In this document: positions 6,461 through 14,471 of the stretch, piece by piece
How positions within the stretch are numbered: position 1 is the stretch's first letter
How the letters are laid out: the number at the start of each line of letters is the position of its first letter
Assembly (NCBI GenBank): GCA_900756035.1
Contig: CAAEIR010000375.1
Span: 1 to 24,609, forward strand
From: an uncultured Anaerostipes sp.
GTDB taxonomy: Bacteria > Bacillota > Clostridia > Lachnospirales > Lachnospiraceae
Length of the DNA: 24,609 bases
Reading direction: 5' to 3'
Translations under genes and position numbers: made by a program
The notes under the pieces: model-generated
Told to the model about the DNA's origin: nothing
Databases searched by the model: none
What the model saw: only the letters and a program-made list of their open reading frames with translations

Positions 6461-9031
6461 CTAAAAAGCCGGGTCTATCCCACAACTGATATATTTTTCA
6501 AAAAAATCGTTCTCACATAGAGGCCTGTCCAAAAAATATCCCTGCACGACTTCACAGGACATGGCGCATAATTCATCCTTGTTTTCCTCTGTCTCTACTC
6601 CTTCTGCAACACATAGAATTCCAAGCTTTTTACAGGCATGAATAACATTTTCTACCACAATCTTTGCCCGTCGGTCTTTAAACATATCTGTGACAATCCT
6701 GCGGTCCAGCTTTAAAGAAGTAATATCCAATGTATATAGCATATAAATATTGCTGTACTCTGCGCCAAAATCATCCAGTGCTATTCGATACCCTTCTCTT
6801 CGAAAACATTCCACAACCTTACGAAGACTTCCGCTATCAGTAGAACCAATACTCTCTGTAACTTCTATTTCGATAAGATCTTTCGAAATAGAAAATTCTT
6901 CTACAATCGCATTGGTCGCTTCTAAAATATGCGTGTCTAAAATTGTGACTCTCGAATAATTAACCGAAACAGGAAAAGGTTCCCATCCCTGATCAATCCA
7001 TCGCCTCATCATACGACAGACATCTTTCAGAACAAACAAATCCATATATCGGATGAATCCTGCTTTTTCAATCATCGGTAAAAATCTTGCCGGTGTGACA
7101 AGTCCATTTTTCGGATCATAGTATCGAATCAATGCCTCAGCTCCGCAAATCTCGCCTGTCCGGGCATCTGCCTTAGGCTGTAAATATGCAGAAAAATTAT
7201 GATTTTGAATTGCCTTCTGAATTCCTGCAAACATTTTGTTCATGGTTTTGTTATCAAAGAATTTACTTTCCTTGCGTTTTTTATTTAATTCCAAAAACAT
7301 CTTTTCTTCTGCCTGTTCCTGCAGACGTTCCAGAGAAATTACATTTTCCTCCCATGCAATACTGCTTGCAGCCTGCATCGGATAAGACGCCTCTATCTGC
7401 CGCCTTAATTCCTGATGCTTTTCCTGCAATTTTTCATAAGATAAATTCGGACATATCGCAAGAAATCCTGCTCCGCTGATTCGATAACTTCGCTCTTCTC
7501 CAAATAACTTTTTCAGAAGCTGTGCAACAAAAATCAAAAGTGAGTCTCCCTCACCTCTTCCATATTTGTAATTATATTCTTTCAAATCTACAATGTGGAG
7601 TGCCACTACCCCCATTGATGCATAAAAATCCTCATCAATCAGGCTCAAAATTTCCATATAACTATCATAATTTTGAATTCCTGTTTTTCGATCCGTATTC
7701 CAATCCTGCCGTTTTTCTGACTGAGTTTTTTTTGCACTATAGAAAGGACACGTTTTCCCTGTTTCATCCAAATTCCGAATACTTCCCGCAAAAATATCCG
7801 GTTTTCCCTTGGCATCTCTAAGCATTCTTCCCTTACAAAGGAGATGTACCCATTCATTCTTTCCGTTTTTAGCACGATACTGAATGGCATGACGTTCCGC
7901 TTTTCCCTCCGCAATATCCTGATTGCTTCTCAAAAACCCCATAACATCATCCGGGTGGACTTTTTCTCCCCAATACGCTGCCGCATTCTTTAAAATTTGT
8001 GACGGAAGTCCAAAATCCCTCACCATTTTCTTAGAATACATAAATTCTCCTGTTTTTAGATTTCCCACAAATCCATATTCATCCATTCCCTCTGTGATCG
8101 CTTCAAATAACTGATCTTTGTTATATTGAAATAATGTCCCTGCTTCATTTTTTTGCTTCTCTTCCTGCAGTTTTTGTTTTCCGATCATAATATGATGATC
8201 CCGCTTTTGAATATACATCTGAGAATCTGCTATGGAAAGCACATCGGATACCGTCATATGATCTCCTGCATAGATCTTCGCCAGCCCATAGCTAAAAGTA
8301 ACCTCATAATCCATACCATGAGCTCTGCGCTTTTCCTCCAGTGTTTTCAGCATATCCTTCATCCATCGATCTACCTCGTCCAAACTTCGATTTGCAAATA
8401 CTACAATAAATTCATCTCCGCTTAGCCGAAATACAAAGTCGGTTTGAGCCAGATGTTCTTTTATATTCTGTGCTGCAAAGACAAGCAGACGATCTCCTTC
8501 CATATGTCCGAAAGTATCATTGACCCATTTTAATCCATTAATATCATATAATGCCACAATCAGATTCTCTTCTTCTGTCAAAGATGCCAGCATCTCTTCT
8601 AAGTGCCGCTTTCCGGCACTGCGATTATAAACTCCGGTCAATTCATCCACCGATGCTTTTTTCGACAAACGAACTTTCTCTGTAATATCCATAGAATTTT
8701 GGATATGATAAATCCGTCCGTTCCATTGTTTTAAAACGTCATAATTCAAAAATGTACGACCGGTCCGGCTGTTTTCTTCTTTCCATACGCTGGACTGCCC
8801 GGCTTTCATTTTCTGAAGTTTCTCAATCTTACAAAAATCACATCGGCGCTCCATCCCCTCCTGAAAAACTTTCCAGCAGATCTTTCCTTCCGCATCTTCC
8901 ATATGAAATGTTTTTTTCATATATTCATTCATATAAACAATCTCATCTGTCTCAATATCTGTGATATAGATATTCGAATTAATCTGATTTAAAATATCTT
9001 TGTAAAATTCAAGATCAAACTGAAATTCCAT
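6461..9031 (-). CDS. PAS-GGDEF-PAS-GGDEF-EAL protein (c-di-GMP turnover)
   Basis: About 856 residues without a membrane helix, so likely a cytosolic sensor. Order: N-terminal PAS (about 5-110) with a three-Cys motif (CWKVFQ..CDFC); first GGDEF with SGDEF at 204-208; a second PAS (about 310-430); a degenerate GGDEF (SGAGF in place of GGDEF, about 455-590); and a C-terminal EAL domain. The EAL domain has EALIR at 632-636, EVTES, DDFG at 753-756, LKLDRR, AEGVET and VQGYF, all the residues expected for an active phosphodiesterase. The first GGDEF lacks the RxxD inhibitory site (AQTD instead). I chose the ATG at 9031 because GGAGG (9039-9043) is seven bases before it. An upstream in-frame ATG at 9052 has no such site and nearly coincides with the predicted transcript start. 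Confidence 0.93.
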   Translation of the reverse strand: MEFQFDLEFYKDILNQINSNIYITDIETDEIVYMNEYMKKTFHMEDAEGKICWKVFQEGMERRCDFCKIEKLQKMKAGQSSVWKEENSRTGRTFLNYDVLKQWNGRIYHIQNSMDITEKVRLSKKASVDELTGVYNRSAGKRHLEEMLASLTEEENLIVALYDINGLKWVNDTFGHMEGDRLLVFAAQNIKEHLAQTDFVFRLSGDEFIVVFANRSLDEVDRWMKDMLKTLEEKRRAHGMDYEVTFSYGLAKIYAGDHMTVSDVLSIADSQMYIQKRDHHIMIGKQKLQEEKQKNEAGTLFQYNKDQLFEAITEGMDEYGFVGNLKTGEFMYSKKMVRDFGLPSQILKNAAAYWGEKVHPDDVMGFLRSNQDIAEGKAERHAIQYRAKNGKNEWVHLLCKGRMLRDAKGKPDIFAGSIRNLDETGKTCPFYSAKKTQSEKRQDWNTDRKTGIQNYDSYMEILSLIDEDFYASMGVVALHIVDLKEYNYKYGRGEGDSLLIFVAQLLKKLFGEERSYRISGAGFLAICPNLSYEKLQEKHQELRRQIEASYPMQAASSIAWEENVISLERLQEQAEEKMFLELNKKRKESKFFDNKTMNKMFAGIQKAIQNHNFSAYLQPKADARTGEICGAEALIRYYDPKNGLVTPARFLPMIEKAGFIRYMDLFVLKDVCRMMRRWIDQGWEPFPVSVNYSRVTILDTHILEATNAIVEEFSISKDLIEIEVTESIGSTDSGSLRKVVECFRREGYRIALDDFGAEYSNIYMLYTLDITSLKLDRRIVTDMFKDRRAKIVVENVIHACKKLGILCVAEGVETEENKDELCAMSCEVVQGYFLDRPLCENDFFEKYISCGIDPAF

Positions 9032-9061
9032 TGATTTTCCTCCATTTTTCATCTTAAATTA

Positions 9062-9070
9062 AGTATATCA
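9062..9070 (-). promoter_or_regulatory. Extended -10 promoter of the GGDEF/EAL gene
   Basis: The minus strand reads TGATATACT, an extended -10 with no good -35. The start would be near 9055, supporting translation from the ATG at 9031. Confidence 0.5.
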
Positions 9071-9091
9071 TTCTTTTCCTAAATAGAATAG

Positions 9092-9156
9092 CAAAAAAGA
9101 AGCCTTATGACGAAAAATGTAACTTCTTGCAGTCACCTTAGTCACATGGCTTCTTT
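9092..9156 (-). terminator. Terminator of the spoVA operon
   Basis: On the minus strand AAAGAAGCC pairs with GGCTTCTTTTTT across about 43 bases, inside which ATGTGAC and GTTACAT pair as well. It ends in a run of six T. A shorter hairpin AGCGGTTTTCCGCT (9167-9180) lies just before it. Confidence 0.7.
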
Positions 9157-9186
9157 ATTATATAAAAGCGGAAAACCGCTGGATTG

Positions 9187-9543
9187 TTATTTTTTCATTT
9201 TCGGCTGGAAAATCAAAGATGCCAGATAAGAAAAAATTAACGCCGCTGAGCTTCCCACTGCCGCCGCAGTAAAACCACCCTCAAATAACCCCAGAAATCC
9301 ATGCTGGTCTACGGCTTCTTTCATCCCTTTCCAAAGACTAAACCCGAATCCTGATAACGGAACTGTTGCTCCACATCCGCCAAATTCCTCTATTTTCTGA
9401 TATATTCCAAAAGCCCCCAGGATCACGCCGGATACCACGAGCAAAACCATAATCCTTCCCGGCTGCAGTTTCGTGTGATCCATCAGAATCTGAACAAGAA
9501 TACAGATCACGCCTCCCACAACAAATGCTTTTACATATTCCAT
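9187..9543 (-). CDS. spoVAE: Stage V sporulation protein AE
   Basis: A 118-residue, very hydrophobic protein matching SpoVAE (the 'b' form). Helices are at about 5-22, 30-47 and 95-113, with the conserved loop EEFGGCGATVPLSGFGFSLWKGM. SpoVA proteins form the inner-membrane channel of the forespore that loads dipicolinic acid during sporulation and releases it on germination. The gene overlaps the end of spoVAD by 13 bases and is the last of the operon. No spoVAEa or spoVAF is present here. Confidence 0.93.
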   Translation of the reverse strand: MEYVKAFVVGGVICILVQILMDHTKLQPGRIMVLLVVSGVILGAFGIYQKIEEFGGCGATVPLSGFGFSLWKGMKEAVDQHGFLGLFEGGFTAAAVGSSAALIFSYLASLIFQPKMKK

Positions 9544-10559
9544 TCGCTTTCCTCCTTTTCAAGCAGCACTGCATGAGCAATTCCTGTAACACTTTCTCCT
9601 TCATTGAAACTAGTCTTTGACATCAGTGCTCCTGTAGGAATAAACAGGACTCTTTTCCATGTTCCATCTATGATTTTCCTTGTAATCATAGACGCAAATA
9701 CAACGGCACTGCAGGCACATCCCGATCCGCCTGAATGAGTATCTTGTGTTTCGTTTTCATATATTTCCAGTCCACAATCTCCATAAACTCCGGAAATATC
9801 ATACCCGTTATTGTCCATCAATTTTAATAAAATCTGTTTCCCAACTTCCCCCAGATCCCCTGTATAAATCGCATCATAATCTTTTGGCTGCATCGAATAA
9901 TCCTGAAAATGCTGATACATGACCTGCGCTGCCGCCGGTGCCATACACGCTCCCATATTCATCGGATCTTTCATACCGTAATCCACGATTTTTCCTGTCG
10001 TGATTCCCCGGATACGAATCGGTCCGGGTGTCTTTGATACAACGAAGCCCCCGGAACCCGTTACTGTCCATGTCGCCGATAAGGGACGCTGGTTTCCATA
10101 TTCCAGAGGAAAGCGAAACTGCTTTTCTGCACTTCCGATATGACTTGATGCTAACGCCAATACATTCTCGGCAAACCCTCCCGATACAGTTATAGACGCT
10201 AAAGACAGTGCTTCTCCAACTGTAGAACAGGCACCAAACAGACCAAATAACGGAAGTTCCAACTCCTTTAGCCCATAAGACGTTGCCGTATTTTGTTCCA
10301 AAAGATCTCCTGCAAACGCATAACGGATATCTTTTGTAGAAAGTCCCGCCTTTTCAATCGCAATCATTGCTGCCTGTTTCATAAAACGCCCTTCTGCCAT
10401 TTCCCACGTATCTTCTCCAAAATAGGGATCTTCAATAATCTGATCTATCAGATCTCCCAGCGGTCCTTCTCCTTCTTTCTGTGCTGCTACACAAGACCAG
10501 CCTTTTAAATAAACCGGCTGCTCAAACTCAATACTCTGTTTCCCTTTGATCACTTTCAT
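9531..10559 (-). CDS. spoVAD: Stage V sporulation protein AD
   Basis: 342 residues with the thiolase-like fold of SpoVAD, the soluble cytoplasmic-face subunit that binds dipicolinic acid. Visible family segments are FGLFGACSTVGEALSLA (where thiolases carry the catalytic Cys), SSHIGSAEKQFRFPLEYGNQRP, TWTVTGSGGFVV and HSGGSGCACSA. The start at 10559 is the ATG within ATGA, shared with the stop of spoVAC and preceded by GGGTGG. A further in-frame start at 10574 lies inside spoVAC and is less likely. Confidence 0.95.
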   Translation of the reverse strand: MKVIKGKQSIEFEQPVYLKGWSCVAAQKEGEGPLGDLIDQIIEDPYFGEDTWEMAEGRFMKQAAMIAIEKAGLSTKDIRYAFAGDLLEQNTATSYGLKELELPLFGLFGACSTVGEALSLASITVSGGFAENVLALASSHIGSAEKQFRFPLEYGNQRPLSATWTVTGSGGFVVSKTPGPIRIRGITTGKIVDYGMKDPMNMGACMAPAAAQVMYQHFQDYSMQPKDYDAIYTGDLGEVGKQILLKLMDNNGYDISGVYGDCGLEIYENETQDTHSGGSGCACSAVVFASMITRKIIDGTWKRVLFIPTGALMSKTSFNEGESVTGIAHAVLLEKEESEWNM

Positions 10560-11020
10560 GCGATCCACCCCCATTGTTTTATAATAAGATAGATTACACC
10601 TGCAACAAAAGAGGAAAAAATCCCATATAATATGACCGGTCCTGCAATCGTGAAGATTTTAACTCCAATTCCAAAAACCTGTCCCTCTTTTTGATATTCA
10701 ATCGCCGGCGAAGCTACAGAATTGGCAAATCCCGTAATGGGTACCAATCCTCCTGCTCCTCCAAATTTTGTGATTTTCCCATATAAATTAAATCCGGTCA
10801 GAACAACACTCAATACAACGAGTTCGATTGTAACAAATAAAAGAGAATCCTTTTTCCCAATTCCCCAGTATTTCATCATCAACTGTTTCATCACCTCGCC
10901 AAGCAGACAAAATGCACCTCCCACGAAGAAAGCTCTCGTGCAATTCAAAAAACTGTTGTGTTTTGGTGTAATATCCTCCACCATCTCCTCATATTCTTGT
11001 TTTGTCGGTTCTGTTTTCAT
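10556..11020 (-). CDS. spoVAC: Stage V sporulation protein AC
   Basis: 154 residues, as expected for SpoVAC (about 150). A soluble N-terminal 40 residues (MKTEPTKQEYEEMVEDITPKH) is followed by membrane helices and the family loop ITKFGGAGGLVPITGFANSVASPAIEYQKEG, related in sequence to the SpoVAE loop. In Bacillus SpoVAC acts as the mechanosensitive pore component; that role is known for the family, not shown here. AAAGGAA lies before the chosen ATG at 11020. Its stop overlaps the spoVAD start as ATGA. Confidence 0.94.
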   Translation of the reverse strand: MKTEPTKQEYEEMVEDITPKHNSFLNCTRAFFVGGAFCLLGEVMKQLMMKYWGIGKKDSLLFVTIELVVLSVVLTGFNLYGKITKFGGAGGLVPITGFANSVASPAIEYQKEGQVFGIGVKIFTIAGPVILYGIFSSFVAGVIYLIIKQWGWIA

Positions 11021-11033
11021 GAATTCTTTCCTT

Positions 11034-11450
11034 TCATTTAAAAATAAAAAATTGAAGATAGCATCCCAGCATTTTTCCGAAAGCAATCGCGTAAATCACA
11101 TAGGGAATGCCATCGCGAATACTGATTCTTCTTGAAAAAATCGGAAGACTTTTGAGCGTTTCTGCCAGAGCACCGATTAGACATCCCACAAAGATTCCCC
11201 CAAATAGTCCAAACAGAATTAAAAGCGGATATCCCAGAGGAATATGCCATCGATATAAAAATACGGCAGTCCCAAGAACACCTCCAAGACTGATACAATT
11301 TTCATAAGTTCTTGCAAACCGGATCGTTTTGGTTAATCCCGCAAGTCGTGGAATAGCACCCAGCATACTTAAAAAAGCCAGGAAGCTTCCGGCGATCAAT
11401 CCTCCGGCGCACAATCCGTAAAACACCAGCATTATGCTACGAATCCACAT
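11034..11450 (-). CDS. spoVAB: Stage V sporulation protein AB
   Basis: 138 residues, almost all membrane helices (about 3-25, 48-62, 68-90 and 108-130), typical of SpoVAB. GGAGG is six bases before the ATG at 11450, which starts MWIRSIMLVFYG. A longer in-frame start at 11480 would add ten basic residues and has poorer support. It overlaps the end of spoVAA by 14 bases and precedes spoVAC by 13 bases. Confidence 0.92.
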   Translation of the reverse strand: MWIRSIMLVFYGLCAGGLIAGSFLAFLSMLGAIPRLAGLTKTIRFARTYENCISLGGVLGTAVFLYRWHIPLGYPLLILFGLFGGIFVGCLIGALAETLKSLPIFSRRISIRDGIPYVIYAIAFGKMLGCYLQFFIFK

Positions 11451-12060
11451 CTTCTTCCTCCTTCTTCCGGTCAGCATCAATCATCAGAGTATCATTGACA
11501 TCTCTCTCATAAAGACGCATCTGCACTTCAAAAGGCGTAGGATCATCTGTCAGTTTTAATTTTCCTGCATGATTAAAGAAAATTACAATGCCCAGCGCAA
11601 GACCAATGGTATAAGAAATATGCAAAAGATTCGGACCTGTGGGAGCTTTTCCCATAATCAACTCATAAGTATTATAGAAAAGATCATCAATTCCAACGTC
11701 CGTGTTATAACTCATAATCGAAAAACTCGCACCAAAAAAAGCAACCAACACTACAAAAATCACCTTCCCATAATGCATCCAGACTTTTTCTGTCTGTTCC
11801 TTTTTATAATAGACAATAAAATCTTCCGGTCCCATATTCACCACATCCGCGGTTTTATCAATCTCCTTAATCTTTTCTACAATGGTCAGTACAGAAAAGA
11901 TCATTCTTTGGTTTCCCTTGCTGGAAAACCGGTACAACTTAGCATGTTTTACCTGATTTGAAAGTTCGGGGTCCGAACAGTACAGGGATATGACATCCTT
12001 AAGCTGTACGCTCTGCTTATTAAGACAGACACTGTCCTCTGCTTTGATATAAACTGTCAT
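11437..12060 (-). CDS. spoVAA: Stage V sporulation protein AA
   Basis: 207 residues starting MTVYIKAEDSVCLNKQSV, the length and N-terminus usual for SpoVAA. A soluble N-terminal domain (about 1-100) is followed by two membrane helices (about 100-118 and 148-166) and a charged C-terminal tail (KKEEEDVDS). It is the first recognised gene of the spoVA operon. I use the ATG at 12060. The upstream in-frame ATG at 12111 would give a basic extension not typical of the family, in DNA that another frame seems to code. The start overlaps that small upstream ORF by 41 bases. Confidence 0.93.
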   Translation of the reverse strand: MTVYIKAEDSVCLNKQSVQLKDVISLYCSDPELSNQVKHAKLYRFSSKGNQRMIFSVLTIVEKIKEIDKTADVVNMGPEDFIVYYKKEQTEKVWMHYGKVIFVVLVAFFGASFSIMSYNTDVGIDDLFYNTYELIMGKAPTGPNLLHISYTIGLALGIVIFFNHAGKLKLTDDPTPFEVQMRLYERDVNDTLMIDADRKKEEEDVDS

Positions 12061-12193
12061 CGCTCCATGTCCTTTCCAATACAAATGAACCATTTTCCAG
12101 TTTCTGATCATCCTGTTTTATCAGAAGCAAAAATGCTGCGACAACAGAAATAATTAAAAAAGCACAGATCATCCACTGATATTTTCTCTTCAT
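12020..12193 (-). CDS. 57-residue membrane peptide ORF before spoVAA
   Basis: On the minus strand an ATG at 12193 preceded by AGGTGATAATTT (good ribosome site, six-base spacer) opens an ORF of 57 codons ending in TAA at 12020. The peptide starts MKRKYQWM, has one strong membrane helix (ICAFLIISVVAAFLLLI, about 9-25) and a polar tail (KQDDQKLENGSFVLERTWSDDSLYQ). It would be a single-pass protein with a positive-inside N-terminus. Its 3' end overlaps the spoVAA start by 41 bases in a different frame, suggesting translational coupling. It lies between the putative forespore promoter and spoVAA, so it would be made with the SpoVA proteins. I do not recognise a family. Confidence 0.6.
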   Translation of the reverse strand: MKRKYQWMICAFLIISVVAAFLLLIKQDDQKLENGSFVLERTWSDDSLYQSRGQCLS

Positions 12194-12211
12194 AAATTAT
12201 CACCTCGCGGT

Positions 12212-12241
12212 TATTATTTGTAGTTTTCGCTATTTCATTCA
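12212..12241 (-). promoter_or_regulatory. Candidate sigma-G promoter of the spoVA operon
   Basis: The minus strand has TGAATG (12236-12241), 17 bases, then AATAATA (12212-12218). This resembles the forespore sigma-G pattern (TGAATA, 17-18 bases, CATAATA/CATACTA). SpoVA operons are known sigma-G targets in Bacillus, so the match in this position is plausible but inexact. Confidence 0.45.
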
Positions 12242-12245
12242 TTGG

Positions 12246-12274
12246 TTGCAAGAAAAATCATCCGGTGTTATAAT
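12246..12274 (+). promoter_or_regulatory. Promoter of the DUF4364 gene
   Basis: TTGCAA (12246-12251), 17-base spacer, perfect TATAAT (12269-12274). It sits beside the opposing spoVA promoter, the two -35 regions being only a few bases apart. Confidence 0.75.
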
Positions 12275-12313
12275 TTCTCATAGTAACCCCAGTAATGACA
12301 AAGGAGATTGACA

Positions 12314-12847
12314 ATGGAACAAGATCAATTAACATTATACAAATTAATGATTTTATATTTGATAAAAAGAGTAGATTTTCCTTTGAGTAATTCTCAGATT
12401 TCTGAATTTGTTCTGGACAAAGGTTATACGAATTATTTCACCCTTCAAAGGGCTTTTCATGAATTAGAGGAAGAAGATATGCTCCGGGTCAAACAGATCC
12501 GGAATATGAGCCATTATGCGCTCAGCGAAGAGGGCAGCGAAGCGATTGAGATGTTTGAATATCAGATTCCCAATTCTATTAAAGATGATATTTTTCAATT
12601 TTTACAGGAAAAGGAATATGAACTGCGAAGAGAAGCCAGTGTTGAGGCTGATTTCTTCCCTGCAAAAGGAGATGAATACACAGTAAGTCTTAAAATCAGA
12701 GAAAAAGAAAACCCGCTCCTTGAACTCAACCTTAATGTTGTGTCCAGAGAACAGGCTGTCTATATCTGTGATCACTGGGATCAAAAACATTCCGATATAT
12801 ACTCTCTTCTGATTGAAAAATTATTGTTCGATGACCCACAGTCCTAA
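12314..12847 (+). CDS. DUF4364 family protein
   Basis: 177 residues. The N-terminal part (about 5-80) reads as a winged helix-turn-helix: LTLYKLMILYLIKRVDFPLSNSQI, then YTNYFTLQRAFHELEEEDMLRV and a wing-like SHYALSEEGSEAI. The second half is a strand-rich domain containing KIREKENPLLELNLNVVSREQAVYICD. This matches DUF4364, a Clostridia family thought to be DNA-binding; its target is not known to me. AAGGAG (12301-12306) is seven bases from the ATG at 12314. A TTG two codons earlier sits on top of the ribosome site and is unlikely to be the start. The stop overlaps the stop of convergent engB by four bases. Confidence 0.88.
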   Translation: MEQDQLTLYKLMILYLIKRVDFPLSNSQISEFVLDKGYTNYFTLQRAFHELEEEDMLRVKQIRNMSHYALSEEGSEAIEMFEYQIPNSIKDDIFQFLQEKEYELRREASVEADFFPAKGDEYTVSLKIREKENPLLELNLNVVSREQAVYICDHWDQKHSDIYSLLIEKLLFDDPQS

Positions 12848-13446
12848 AGTTCATTTGACGAATCTATCACCATCGTTTCTATAAAGTCCCATATTTCTTC
12901 TCTTCCTTGTTTTGAAAGCGCAGAAAACGGGAAGATCGGACTTTCTTTATCCATCTGAAGCTCTGTGCGGATTTCTTTAATGTGTTTTTGCACCTGACTT
13001 CTTTTCAATTTATCCAGCTTGGTGGCAATGATCACCGGATGATATCCATTATGCAGAATCCAATCATACATCATTACGTCATTTTTTGACGGCTTATGAC
13101 GGATATCGATCAATAAGAACACCATGCGCAACTGTTTTGAAGTCTGGAGATAATTCTCAATCATATGTCCCCATTGTTCTTTCACAGATTCCGCAATCTT
13201 TGCAAACCCATATCCGGGAAGATCCACATAATACAGTTCATCATTGATATTATAATAGTTAATCGTCTGTGTTTTTCCCGGCTGCGCAGAAATCCTTGCA
13301 TAAGACTTCCGGTTCATCAATGCATTAATCAGGGAAGATTTCCCCACATTAGACTTTCCTGCAAATGCAACTTCAGGAAGTGTATTCTCCGGCAGTTTAC
13401 TTGTAATTCCACAGACGGTCTCTAAATTTACACTCTTAATAATCAT
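12844..13446 (-). CDS. engB: Ribosome biogenesis GTPase EngB/YsxC/YihA
   Basis: 200 residues with the full TrmE-Era-like GTPase motifs: G1 GKSNVGKSS (30-38), G3 DLPGYGFA, G4 TKLDK and G5 SALSKQG. EngB assists late assembly of the large ribosomal subunit in the cytosol. AGGAG precedes the ATG at 13446. In many Firmicutes it follows lon; here it stands alone with its own promoter. It converges on the DUF4364 gene with overlapping stop codons, and no terminator is visible between them. Confidence 0.96.
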   Translation of the reverse strand: MIIKSVNLETVCGITSKLPENTLPEVAFAGKSNVGKSSLINALMNRKSYARISAQPGKTQTINYYNINDELYYVDLPGYGFAKIAESVKEQWGHMIENYLQTSKQLRMVFLLIDIRHKPSKNDVMMYDWILHNGYHPVIIATKLDKLKRSQVQKHIKEIRTELQMDKESPIFPFSALSKQGREEIWDFIETMVIDSSNEL

Positions 13447-13484
13447 GCTTTACTCCTAACGTAAAAAAGTTCAATATGGACTAT

Positions 13485-13513
13485 ATTCTACGTTACCTTC
13501 CATTACTTGTCAA
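13485..13513 (-). promoter_or_regulatory. Promoter of engB
   Basis: Minus strand: perfect TTGACA (13508-13513), 17-base spacer, TAGAAT (13485-13490). The -35 lies inside the last codons of the deacetylase gene. Confidence 0.75.
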
Positions 13514-14273
13514 TGGATACATGCTGAATCTGTTTTGTATTTTTGGTAATCGGAAGAACCTGATACCCCTCTTTTTTCAGAGTTTTAATTAAAGACTCCA
13601 GACCCTCTGCCGTATTCCCGGCTTCATGAAGATCGTGCATTAGTACAACGCTTACTTTTTGTTTTCGAACATCCTTTAATATATTTGCATTCAACTGATC
13701 CGCCGAAACATTAAAATCCAAGGCATCTCCGCTTAAAGCATTCCAGTCAAAATAAAGCCAGCCTTGTTTCTTTACAAATTGTATATATGGCGTAATATCC
13801 TGCACACAACTGTTACTGCTTCCCCCCGGAAAACGATAAATGAAAGGTTTAACCTCTGTCATATCATATAAATATTTCTCAAGTTTTTTTAAATCCTTTC
13901 CAAAAGCATCCACAGAGGAATAAATCTGATCATAGTTGTGGCTGTACGAATGCATACCAAGGGTATGCCCTTCCAAGACAATTCTCCGATACATTTTCTT
14001 TGCCGTCTCGGTTTTCTTTCCGATAACAAAGAACGTTGCTTTCACATTATTCTTCTTTAAAATATCAAGAATTTTTCCTGTCTGATCAGAAGGTCCGTCA
14101 TCGAAGGTTAAATATACTTTTTTCCCTTGTACTGCGCTGCTCTCCAACAGACCGCCTTCTCCCTCCTGCTGACTTGCAATCTTTAACTGATCGACTCTCT
14201 GACTGTTTATCTGCATAGAAAAACCTGCCATAAGCAACAAAATCACCATATAACCTAATATTTTTTTCTTCAT
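13503..14273 (-). CDS. Polysaccharide deacetylase (NodB domain), membrane-anchored
   Basis: 256 residues. The N-terminus KKKILGYMVILLLMAGFSM is an uncleaved or cleavable signal anchor, so the enzyme acts outside the membrane on cell-wall glycan. The NodB domain has all five motifs: TFDDGP (56-61), HSYSH, RFPGGSS, the DWNALSGDA segment and VLMHD. The Asp-His-His metal triad and catalytic Asp are therefore present. Such enzymes N-deacetylate peptidoglycan (PgdA-like) or make muramic lactam (PdaA-like), and the sequence alone does not decide. GAGGG precedes the ATG at 14273; an in-frame ATG at 14285 is less well placed. Confidence 0.93.
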   Translation of the reverse strand: MKKKILGYMVILLLMAGFSMQINSQRVDQLKIASQQEGEGGLLESSAVQGKKVYLTFDDGPSDQTGKILDILKKNNVKATFFVIGKKTETAKKMYRRIVLEGHTLGMHSYSHNYDQIYSSVDAFGKDLKKLEKYLYDMTEVKPFIYRFPGGSSNSCVQDITPYIQFVKKQGWLYFDWNALSGDALDFNVSADQLNANILKDVRKQKVSVVLMHDLHEAGNTAEGLESLIKTLKKEGYQVLPITKNTKQIQHVSIDK

Positions 14274-14398
14274 GTTCTCCCTCATTTCCTAAAAAAATGA
14301 TATTCCCAGAATGTATTTGAAAAACACTCTGATTCCATAATCCAATGTTAGGATATGAAAGAACAAAAATATTATTCTGGTATCTTTTGCTTTCTTTT

Positions 14399-14440
14399 GA
14401 AAAAACGGAAGAAATCCTAAAGATCTCTTCCGCTTTTTCA
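14399..14440 (-). terminator. Terminator of glnN
   Basis: On the minus strand GCGGAAGAGATC and GATTTCTTCCGT pair around TTTAG, followed by a run of T. It lies about 30 bases after the glnN stop. Confidence 0.85.
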
Positions 14441-14471
14441 AATTTGTATAGAAATATTTCCTTTGCCTTAA

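Noticed and set aside
9167..9180. AGCGGTTTTCCGCT hairpin as a separate regulatory RNA
   Set aside because: It is short, sits right after the spoVAE stop, and is most simply part of the terminator region.
12061..12111. Upstream in-frame start for spoVAA at 12111
   Set aside because: The extension is not typical of SpoVAA, and the DNA is better explained as part of the small membrane ORF in another frame. MTVYIKAED fits the known N-terminus.
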